The notes below the pieces were generated by a model that searched no databases, had not been told where the DNA came from, and saw only the letters and a program-made list of their open reading frames with translations. 64,000 bases of DNA from an uncultured bacterium. GTDB taxonomy: Bacteria > Myxococcota_A > Bradymonadia > UBA7976 > VGTA01. The stretch covers positions 1 through 64,000 of the forward strand of contig CALSSE010000005.1 in the NCBI GenBank assembly GCA_943788935.1, in the 5' to 3' direction. Numbering within the stretch: the first letter of the stretch is position 1; each line of letters opens with the position of its first letter. The position numbers were made by a program, and so were the translations under genes. Shown piece after piece: positions 53,701 through 60,447 of the stretch.

Positions 53701-56700
53701 CGCAGCGATGAGCGCATCAAAAGCACCTGATGGTTCTTGAAGATGACTACGTCTCACATCAGCGATATCGCGATAAACGTCTATTTTCTCTCCAAGATCA
53801 AGCCGATCCTCGAGGGTATCGGATAAGACATTGACATATTGAGACCATTGCTCATTATCTCGATATATAGGAGTGAGCGCTTTTGCAGCATCTAACCTCA
53901 CCTCCATTGAGGTCAAGAGAGACTCAAAAGCGTCAATCAAACCTTCGGTATCAGGGTGATCTACCAAGAGCTCTTGCAACACTTCAATGGCAGAGATGGG
54001 GTCTGAAAGCTGATCACGATAGATCAGAGCTCTCTCAAGAGTAAATGCCGCGCCATCAGAGTTCTTCTCAGTGACTTGAGTTCTCATCTGTAAAGTCTCT
54101 AGCTGCTCTTCAAAGCGACCTAAGTCACTGTATAGACTACTTAAAGAGATAAGGCTTGACTCAGACTGGGGGTTCAGCTCAAGAATGTCCTGATAGAGAA
54201 CGATCGCCTCTTCTGGCTGTTGGAGTTGTTGTAATGAGACTTCTGCGGCTAGAGTAAGTAGAGATTCACGCTCCGACATTTCAGTGATATGTTCTGCTTG
54301 TTCTCGATAGAGATCTACTAGACCAATCATATCATCTTCTTGTTTGAAGAGATCAACGAGAGCGTTATACGATTGAGCGTCTCCGGCTTGAATATCAGCT
54401 CTCACTCGCTGATACACTTCGATCGCTCGTAGAGGCTGATTCAGATCTTGACTGAGGAGCTGTCCTAGTCGATATGACAGCTCGCGACGAAGAGAGTCTT
54501 TCCCTGCTTCTGTTTTGCTGTCTTCCGACTCATCTATAGCGTTCTCATCTACAGCATTCTCATCTACAGCATTCTCATCTACAGCATTCTCATCTACAGC
54601 GTTCTCATCTACAGCGTTCTCATCTACAGCGCTCTCAGGCCCATCAGAGATGTCATCAACGCTTGCATTAGGCTCTAGCTCTATCCGTAACTCAAGCACT
54701 TGGACGAGAGCTTCTGGCTGTTGGGTGAGTTCGTAGAGTCGATTTAACTCTCGGAGGAAGACTAAGTCTTCGGGCTCTTCATTTCGACCAAATTCATAAA
54801 CTTGAATCGCCAAATGAGGATCACCTAAGCGCTCCTCATAGAGTGAGGCGACTCTCTGTACCATGTCTCGACGAGTGTCTTCATCTGCATCGTGCTGATC
54901 GGTCAGACTTTGATACAAGAAAGTACACGTTTCCGCCCAAGTATCTAGAAGATGAGTGAGACGCTCAAACTCATCGACCAAATTGAGGTATTGATACCCC
55001 TGAGTGATACCAGAGCGGAGAGCATCATAAGCCTCTCGATATCGAGAATCATCTCTCTCATAATATTCAGCGATCGTCTTATAGTGCTCAGCCTTAGTGA
55101 GAGGCTCATCAGCGTCTTCAATACGCTTCTCTAGCAGTCGAATTCTAGAGATCCACTCTTCACGGCTTGCATAGACCTGATCAAGGAGATCACAGCCGAG
55201 CGCTCGTACCTCTAATGACTCTGTTGAGCCATCACAATAGGTCACGAGCATTTGCTCTAAGAGAACCATACTCGGCTCATGGATCAAGTGATCGCTCGCG
55301 GATATATCCAGATTATCAGTGAGCTCTAGGATCGCCTCCATTGGCTGTCGAAGATGAGTATTTAGAAGACTGGCTGAGAGATAGCGTAAGTGCTTGAGTT
55401 TATCGGCGTTCTCTGTATCCTCGGCGCTCTCTGTTTCCTCGGCGCTCTCTGTGTCCTCCGCGCTCTCTGTGTCCTCCGCGCTCTCTGTGTCCTCAGCGCT
55501 CTCTGTGTCCTCAGCGCTCTCTGTGTCCTCAGCGCTTTTCACGATGTCTGCTTGGACTTGTTCTATTTGCAACTTATAATGATCGGCGAGATCTTGATAC
55601 CGCTGTTGCCCCTTAAAGAGAACCTCTAGCTTCTCAATAGCCTCAAGGTCACGATCATCGATCTTAAGAACTTCTTGATAGGACTCGATCGAATCATCCG
55701 CGCTACCAATCTTCTCTTGCCATAAAGTCGCCAACCGCTTCAGTCTAGTGATCTTTTGTTGCTCATCTTCGATGAGCTCTAGAGTTTGACTGAGAGAATG
55801 AATAAGCTGATCCCAATCAGAGAGTACTTCTGAAAGTCGGCCTAGCTCATCGAGAGAATCGACGTTATCACCCTCAGCAGAGATGATATGTGTCCACACT
55901 CCTCGAGCATATTCTAAGTCCTGCAACTCTTCCTCGGCGATGCGGGCGAGGGTTCTTGAGAGAGTATTTTTAACGAGTAGGTCAACATCTCTCGATCCTT
56001 CATAGCTGAACTCATTGAGTAGTTCAGCGAGCGTCTTCCATTGATCTGTCGCCGCTGCAAGACGCTGTAAGTCCTTAAGGACACCTGCGTCATCAGGCTG
56101 AGATTGTAAACGACGTACGTTTGTCTCGAACGCTCGGTTAAGATCATAGACTTCTGACTCAAAGAGGCTCGCTAGTTCTGTCAAGAGCGCGAAATAGTCT
56201 CGAGACTCAGCCGAAGACACAACATCTCTAGTGAGGTCTCTATCGCTTTTATCTTCTGGGCCTGCTGAGTCTGCTGGCTCTGCTGACTCTGCTGGCTCTG
56301 CTGGCTCTGCTGGCTCTGCTGGCTCTGCTGGCTCTGCTGGCTCTGCTGGCTCTGCTGACTCTGCTGGCTCTGCTGACTCTGCTGGCTCTGCTGGCTCTGC
56401 TGACTCTTCTAACTCTGCTGACTCTTCTCTCAGGATAGCTAGAGAGAGCTCTCTATCACCGCCTTCTAAAATGATCTCTAATAGACGAACGAGCATTGGA
56501 GCGTCATTCTTGTCCCTAACGATGGGCTCTAGCAAAACCGCGGCTGGGTAAGCGATCTCAAGGTCACTCTCTAAGAGCTTGATTAACGCTAAAGCGCTCT
56601 CATCGTGGATGGGATTATGACTCAAAGCGGCGCTGAAGTGCTGTAGAGCTGTCTCTTTCTCTTCTTTATGAAGAGCGATCTCCCCAAGCCGGAACTTTAA

Positions 56701-59700
56701 GTTCGCGAAATCTTCTGAAGACTTACATAACGCTAATTCCGCGTCGAGATACTCAGAGAGGCTCTCTTGGTCTCCTCGATGGCTCGCAATTCTCTGTAGG
56801 CCACGAATGGCTGGTAGGCTCGTCGAGTTGCGATCTAATAAGTCTAAATAATGTAACTCAGCCTGCTCGAGATTCTGGGTAAATTGCTCGTGAATTACGC
56901 CCATTTGAGATAGTAAGCGCTCCACCTCTTCTGTCTCAGAGCTTAAGTCTATGAGCTCGGCAAGAGTCTCTAACAAACGATCCCACAGCCCTAGCTCCTC
57001 GTAAAGTGAAGCCAAGGGCTTGAGTGCTTGATCACCTAGTTCAATACTTGGTGCAACTTCACGATAAGAGAGATACTTCTCCACCGCTCGCTCATGCTCT
57101 TGGAGTGGTGTAGTGAGTAACTCAGCGGCCCGCCATAGGACAGAAGCCACTCCATTAATGCTCATCTGATCAAACGGTAAGGTATCCAAAAAATCGACTA
57201 ATGAGTACTCTAAGCGGGGCTCTGTAAGCGCCGCTAAACGAGTGGCTGTATCGAGCTGTTGATTGTCTTCTGGGTTGAGCGTGAGACGTTGTAATGTAAC
57301 ATTAAACGCTTCTGTATATTGAGACAGCCTCTCTTGAGTCTCTACCAATTCCAGAGCAATAGCCTCGAACTCTTCGGTCAATATCGACTCGACGTCTCCT
57401 TCCTCTTTGAGGAGATCCAACATATTTTGGTAGCAAACAGAGAGAGCGACTATCAATTTTGGCCACTCTTCATTTTGACGGTAGAGTGGCAACAGCGCAG
57501 AAGCTGAGTCTGTATCACTCGGTGAGAGGTCTAGCGCTCTCTCCCATGACTCGATCGCGACCATCTCATCATGTAGGTCATTGAGGGCTACAGCTCCTCG
57601 TCGTTTAAGCGCCTCTAGCTCCACTTCTTCATCATGACATACTTCAATTTGATGATTGAGGTATTGTATATAATCACTCAGCTCTCCGCGAAGGCGATAC
57701 AATTTCTCAATGGCCATAAAATCTTTACGCTCGGTGTAAAAGCTCCTCAAATAACTCTCTGCTTGCAAGTCACTAGGCTCAGTCTGAAGAACTCTCCACC
57801 ACACCGCCGCTGAAGATTCATCATCAGCCATCTGCTCTGAGAGAAGATCAGCCCGTTTCTTTAACCATGGCAAGGCTTCTTTAACATCGATCACGTCATC
57901 TTCTAGACTCGGCTGATTCGAGATTGCTTCGTCAACCGCTGCTTCGTCCGCCGCTACTTCGTCCGCCACTGCTTCGTCCGCCGCTGCTTCGTCCGCCGCT
58001 GCTTCGTCCGCCGCTGCTTCGTCCGCCGCTGCTTCGTCCGCCGCTGCTTCGTCCACCGCTGCTTCGTTTGCTACTGACTCTCCTCGGTTAAGTTGCTCGA
58101 TTTTAGCCTCATAAAGCGAGGATAGAGCTCCCCAGTCCTGCACTTTTTGATAGAGATCAGAGAGTGAGTCCCAAACATCTGGATGATGCGGATTGAGCTC
58201 CATCACTTCTCGCCACAAGGAGATTGACTCTTCATAGAAAGAGAGCTGTTCGTCTGCGACAGTAGCGGCGGTGATCAGAAGGGCTACTCGAGCTTCTTCA
58301 ACGATATCGAGAGCGAGCTGTTGTTTGTATGTCTCGAAGAGAGAGGTCCAGTCACGCATGCCGGTGTAGAGACGAATTAATGGTTCTATGGCGTCTAGCT
58401 CTGCGCTAATCGACAACATCTCTTCATAGTAATGAACCGCTTGGTCGATGTTCCCAAGCTGCTGCTCATTTAATAGAGCGAGGTCAAAGTATCTCGCTCT
58501 GAGACTCTCTTGATCTCCTCTCTCCTCAATTATCTCTGCTTGACGCTGAATCATCTCTGCGAGTTCAATCCATCGTGAACTGTCGCGATATAGCTCCTCC
58601 AAAGCCTCCAACGCAGGTTGGTAGCGAGCATCGATCTCTAGGATTTGCCGATAGGTGTTCATCACCATTACGGGCTGACGCATCCGCCCCTTATAGATCT
58701 CAATCATCTGCTCAAGCCGCTCTATCTTAGAGGACACCTCTTCGTCATCGAGCAGCTCATATTGGTCTTTGAAGAGCTCTAAGAGCGCACTCCATTTATT
58801 AGTAGTCTCATAAAGTCGAGTGAGCGCTTCAATCGCCTCTGCTCTGGCGGGGTCAAGTCGAAGGATCGCTCGCCACATCTCAATCGCTTTATCATTGCTC
58901 TTGAGTCGACTTTCAGCGACTTCGGCCATTTGAAAACCAATGATGACCTTATCTTCTATCTCTTCTGCCTCACTCTGTTGAGTAGAGAGGACAGTGAGCA
59001 ATCTTCGCCAATCTTCTTGTTGCGTGTAATAGTCAACATAGAACTTGAGCATCAACGGCTGTCTAGGGTCATTAAGTTTGATTCGCTTGAAGTACTTCTC
59101 TGCCTCGGAGTAATCACTAATCTTCTTCCAAAGGATCATAGCGATCTGAAAAAGCATCTCTCCTTCATCTTGGCCTCTGCGACGCATTTTAAGCGCAGAT
59201 TCATAGACATGAACGAGGTCACTCCAGCTCTGATGTCGATGATAATACTCTGTGCAGAAATTAATCGAGGCATCATCTACGGGATCGAGAGAGAGAACCT
59301 CACGGTGCCAATTGATACTATCATCAAGGTTATTGAGCGCTTTCTCACTCAACTTAGCGAGCTCTCGAAGGATATTGAGTCGATCATTCCGTCGTTGAGT
59401 GTTCCCTAAGCGCTCGATGAGGAAGGCAGCGAGAGCTTCCCATCGCTCATTAAGCTGGTAATATGTCTGTAAACTCAAGCGAGCTTTTTCATTTCGAGAG
59501 TCAATCTCAAGCGAGTTGCGCAGCAGTGTCTCAATCTCCTCATTCTGAGGATCTATTCCGATCATCACCTCAGCAGCTTGATAATAACTCCGCGCTCTTT
59601 GTCGGGGAGTCTTTGACTTCTCTGCCTCTTGTAAAAACTGATCAAACTGCTCTCTTTGCTGATCTTCTACGTCACTAATAAGCTGCTCATAGTGAACCGC

Positions 59701-60252
59701 AGGCTGGAAACCAGGGATCAGCTTTGTCGCCTCTTTCACACAGCGCACCGCATCATCATTGCGACCTAAGTGCTTTGAGCAGATCTCTGCCATATGGAGG
59801 AATAGGGTAGCTTTCTCTTGCTCTACAGTGAGTAGCTCTTGCTCAAACGTTGATAGTTGTAGGGCCAGCTCCCATTCACCTCGCTCTTCATAGATTAACC
59901 GCGCCCCTTTGAGGGTTGCAATGTTATCAGGGTCAAAGTGATATCCTTTGGTAAAGAGCTTGACTGCCATCTCGGGTCGATTGAGCTCTTGCTGCCAAAT
60001 TTTAGCACTCAGCACACACAGGTCGGAGGCTAAGCTAGCTTGACGTTCTTCTAACTGATAAGCGATTTTCTCGAATTTCTTAGCTAATCGAGCCCACATC
60101 GCGAAGCGGGTGCGCTCTTCCAAGGATTGCGTCATCTCCCGCGTAAAGCGGACCCACTCAACCCACTCACCTTGTTGCTCAAAATGACGTTCTCTTTCGT
60201 CTAACTCTAGGGGGCTAATCGGTAGATCTGCTAAAGTGATCGCTTGAGACAT
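47716..60252 (-). CDS. Giant TPR-repeat protein (4178 aa)
   Basis: A 4178-residue cytoplasmic protein without signal or membrane helix. It is built from an unbroken series of paired helices typical of tetratricopeptide/HAT solenoids, for example EAIEIWRRQLEENERHLESFVELERLL and EALKALTGLYDKQQRWSDLVTIL. The repeating motif is A-I-x-x-Y/W-x-x-[IV]-L-x-[LI]-D/E-P-x8-L-x-x-L-Y. The last 110 residues have canonical TPRs ending ALGVNPDHEPSQRGLERL. Four low-complexity acidic/Ala/Ser inserts interrupt the solenoid: AADEA units (about 725-780), AEP/AES (1274-1332), SAEDTE (1571-1612) and AVDEN (1871-1907). Huge TPR proteins of this type are known to me from Myxococcota but have no known function. The single reading frame of 12.5 kb is intact. 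It is divergent from the LonB-like gene. Confidence 0.93.
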   Translation of the reverse strand: MSQAITLADLPISPLELDERERHFEQQGEWVEWVRFTREMTQSLEERTRFAMWARLAKKFEKIAYQLEERQASLASDLCVLSAKIWQQELNRPEMAVKLFTKGYHFDPDNIATLKGARLIYEERGEWELALQLSTFEQELLTVEQEKATLFLHMAEICSKHLGRNDDAVRCVKEATKLIPGFQPAVHYEQLISDVEDQQREQFDQFLQEAEKSKTPRQRARSYYQAAEVMIGIDPQNEEIETLLRNSLEIDSRNEKARLSLQTYYQLNERWEALAAFLIERLGNTQRRNDRLNILRELAKLSEKALNNLDDSINWHREVLSLDPVDDASINFCTEYYHRHQSWSDLVHVYESALKMRRRGQDEGEMLFQIAMILWKKISDYSEAEKYFKRIKLNDPRQPLMLKFYVDYYTQQEDWRRLLTVLSTQQSEAEEIEDKVIIGFQMAEVAESRLKSNDKAIEMWRAILRLDPARAEAIEALTRLYETTNKWSALLELFKDQYELLDDEEVSSKIERLEQMIEIYKGRMRQPVMVMNTYRQILEIDARYQPALEALEELYRDSSRWIELAEMIQRQAEIIEERGDQESLRARYFDLALLNEQQLGNIDQAVHYYEEMLSISAELDAIEPLIRLYTGMRDWTSLFETYKQQLALDIVEEARVALLITAATVADEQLSFYEESISLWREVMELNPHHPDVWDSLSDLYQKVQDWGALSSLYEAKIEQLNRGESVANEAAVDEAAADEAAADEAAADEAAADEAAADEAVADEVAADEAAVDEAISNQPSLEDDVIDVKEALPWLKKRADLLSEQMADDESSAAVWWRVLQTEPSDLQAESYLRSFYTERKDFMAIEKLYRLRGELSDYIQYLNHQIEVCHDEEVELEALKRRGAVALNDLHDEMVAIESWERALDLSPSDTDSASALLPLYRQNEEWPKLIVALSVCYQNMLDLLKEEGDVESILTEEFEAIALELVETQERLSQYTEAFNVTLQRLTLNPEDNQQLDTATRLAALTEPRLEYSLVDFLDTLPFDQMSINGVASVLWRAAELLTTPLQEHERAVEKYLSYREVAPSIELGDQALKPLASLYEELGLWDRLLETLAELIDLSSETEEVERLLSQMGVIHEQFTQNLEQAELHYLDLLDRNSTSLPAIRGLQRIASHRGDQESLSEYLDAELALCKSSEDFANLKFRLGEIALHKEEKETALQHFSAALSHNPIHDESALALIKLLESDLEIAYPAAVLLEPIVRDKNDAPMLVRLLEIILEGGDRELSLAILREESAELEESAEPAEPAESAEPAESAEPAEPAEPAEPAEPAEPAEPAESAEPADSAGPEDKSDRDLTRDVVSSAESRDYFALLTELASLFESEVYDLNRAFETNVRRLQSQPDDAGVLKDLQRLAAATDQWKTLAELLNEFSYEGSRDVDLLVKNTLSRTLARIAEEELQDLEYARGVWTHIISAEGDNVDSLDELGRLSEVLSDWDQLIHSLSQTLELIEDEQQKITRLKRLATLWQEKIGSADDSIESYQEVLKIDDRDLEAIEKLEVLFKGQQRYQDLADHYKLQIEQVQADIVKSAEDTESAEDTESAEDTESAEDTESAEDTESAEETESAEDTENADKLKHLRYLSASLLNTHLRQPMEAILELTDNLDISASDHLIHEPSMVLLEQMLVTYCDGSTESLEVRALGCDLLDQVYASREEWISRIRLLEKRIEDADEPLTKAEHYKTIAEYYERDDSRYREAYDALRSGITQGYQYLNLVDEFERLTHLLDTWAETCTFLYQSLTDQHDADEDTRRDMVQRVASLYEERLGDPHLAIQVYEFGRNEEPEDLVFLRELNRLYELTQQPEALVQVLELRIELEPNASVDDISDGPESAVDENAVDENAVDENAVDENAVDENAVDENAIDESEDSKTEAGKDSLRRELSYRLGQLLSQDLNQPLRAIEVYQRVRADIQAGDAQSYNALVDLFKQEDDMIGLVDLYREQAEHITEMSERESLLTLAAEVSLQQLQQPEEAIVLYQDILELNPQSESSLISLSSLYSDLGRFEEQLETLQMRTQVTEKNSDGAAFTLERALIYRDQLSDPISAIEVLQELLVDHPDTEGLIDAFESLLTSMEVRLDAAKALTPIYRDNEQWSQYVNVLSDTLEDRLDLGEKIDVYRDIADVRRSHLQEPSGAFDALIAAYSLDPDLVELELELEELAALTERDVELIETYQGALIDIPDREVTLRIKIAELAEKRLDNKALAIQSYQEILHQEPDHIEVMGALEVLLRSEGHFSALAELYNQKLDILEESAARESIYAQLAKVYEEHLEAPLEAIEIWRRQLEENERHLESFVELERLLNQLSSPNELAALYEEWIGSSQNTSESLEVISKLATLTLNDLEDGLSGLDLIRDIFQIDPTHQESIVTLSTLFADESRCHQIGADRNIMAELLEPIARGLSVEVSIVEARSPEETEESSVQVSDESLMSSEGESVQDDQEIRIAHREVPTDERLLIDVLYVLQQNEMDPEVRCNQLLELAELQERVLADLNLAFESRLTSLRLNPTNLENRHALQRLSLATQRYSELAEGIELAANEVLEIQEKSSLFLELGKIYESYLDDYERASFFYQEILNDAPHHTGSVHALETLYARLSNFQALVDLYLRLADESEDDEQRIRRLFQACEMMRHLDDHDQLIETYRGVLEIDEQNVTAYRELERLFHITEEWGALASLLQERIDLFEDTTLESAPDSSSDITDQAEERETIEDDVAAAATASISTPQRSEGRAELRSRLAKLLEQLNEYDEAIETWRALLDEDDDRYETAFESLEKLGQQWRSLGVDEPRRQTIAEILIPLYESQSQWEPWVRSSEDLLEFIFDPEERSERFVTIATVVESYINDANRALEYYALAIQSSGDNHQVESEIDRLIETTESWSRGVEIFESVVAEQFEPEEATRLWLKVASIYESKLNDDERTVHALITAREQSPDSVEAIGSLRRFYTERDRHRELINLLKEIAPLLEEEADRVEALTAAGQLLTQSTDGATEAIEVYQQLRQESPDDLSPLQELEALYRLNQEWLLVIEMIREQSELSEEDSVKIDKLHQISDVYGQSLSDQDEQISTLRLILEIHPTESRALETQKSLFVARGEWNELSSLLEEERSHYEDETLGAVTLDLKLAQVHQEHTQQVFDAVELYGSILDRRSVVELSETGEELTRVVNGLTSLMETPEVASEASDRLIQYFEESAQFDALRAVYATLISSEQDPIERSALSFKLGMLLRDHMGSPRDAFFSFASALQDDLSSDDGLAALQLIGGEQGMYVELVETYTTLAAIDPYSELSGELSRLRAKLCEHRLQDFEQATLAWEQSLTVDSEHPEALKALTGLYDKQQRWSDLVTILETRVDIEPDDYELRTLLGELIVRVSGDAQRAIEQWKLVLMDHPQAEGARKMLESYLSQSDFVDEISMTLEPIYQEAEEWSAMIELNMSLLQYSQDLDPVRREELWTECGSLYAERLNAQEKALEAYTEAFMINPIEPEIRERLLPLVEALEAWVTFAPKLSEAIQQITDPDQLVEDYLRLATWAEERLNDQEMTISSYKRALETDPETKVAIEALSRIYAERSEWGALAEIQQLQLDATYDEAGRVALLKVRAHNVWRNLGQIDEARALYEELITLDDTELSTYELLESLFSEQGDFKSLLDLYERKLDATHLDSDSRLALQKQMISVAESIDDHHRAIDIARDALEHDEGNRDLYTALERLYTSQNAWDDLRDLKEARLGHVNGAEKLVMTRELAMLCEQLDQLDEAVDYWLSVFSEEPSDTEVFEATHRLLTQTMRFEELIDLIERFLKESSSVNRDQRISLALELAQRAQEEGMQDRAVDALEEVLESDPNHPLALRGLSQAYEEEGDWAKATEVLNRALEHSASGDEKAEALARLGSIYMDQLDDQAQAQRSFERSLSESPNTTAIDALLMFARDEEREEEICRLLELKAPLTQGRERLSALTELASLYQRLGQFDQQLEVLERAYRDAPEASKVAEQLISRYLKDERLAEVEPIIRQQIAHHKSSGQSKALNQAHFQLGKLMRAKGDHSEAFELFERCRSSDPTFAPALVALSELYVEAERWEEAQELLSSLLIQRKLSADDRVQMYYLNGVTRSALGDARKAKDMFQRALGVNPDHEPSQRGLERLNS
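54530..54640 (-). repeat. 15-bp minisatellite encoding AVDEN in the giant TPR gene
   Basis: About seven units of the type TTCTCATCTACAGCA (plus-strand reading) encode A-V-D-E-N between TPR blocks, the last reading A-I-D-E-S. Confidence 0.9.
55415..55540 (-). repeat. 18-bp minisatellite encoding SAEDTE in the giant TPR gene
   Basis: About seven units of the type GCGCTCTCTGTGTCCTCA (plus-strand reading). They encode S-A-E-D-T-E, one with a Glu for the Asp. Confidence 0.9.
56257..56430 (-). repeat. 9-bp minisatellite encoding AEP/AES in the giant TPR gene
   Basis: About seventeen 9-bp units TCTGCTGGC or TCTGCTGAC (plus-strand reading) encode A-E-P and A-E-S tripeptides, the shortest unit in the window and the most homogeneous stretch of this gene. 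Confidence 0.92.
57930..58070 (-). repeat. 15-bp minisatellite encoding AADEA in the giant TPR gene
   Basis: About nine units of the type GCTTCGTCCGCCGCT (plus-strand reading) encode A-A-D-E-A, with single-base variants at both ends. Confidence 0.92.
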
Positions 60253-60447
60253 ATGAACCTATCCTTAAAGACATGGAACGTGAGATGATGACTGCTAAAG
60301 AGTCTCAGATAAATAACTCTTATTTTAGTGCGCGTCATGGTACAGAGCCTATGCTAAAAGCACAACTACTAAACGGACTAGACTCCTCTGATACAGATGT
60401 TATCTGATACAGAGTTATACAGAGCAGAAAAGGGAGATTGATCTCTT

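Noticed and set aside
56231..56551. Plus-strand Ser/Ala/Gly-rich open frame opposite the AEP array of the TPR gene
   Set aside because: Caused by the 9-bp repeat; the minus-strand TPR frame is continuous on both sides.
33563..58070. CRISPR arrays
   Set aside because: The tandem arrays have no spacers of unique sequence between units and mostly lie in reading frames; no cas genes are present.
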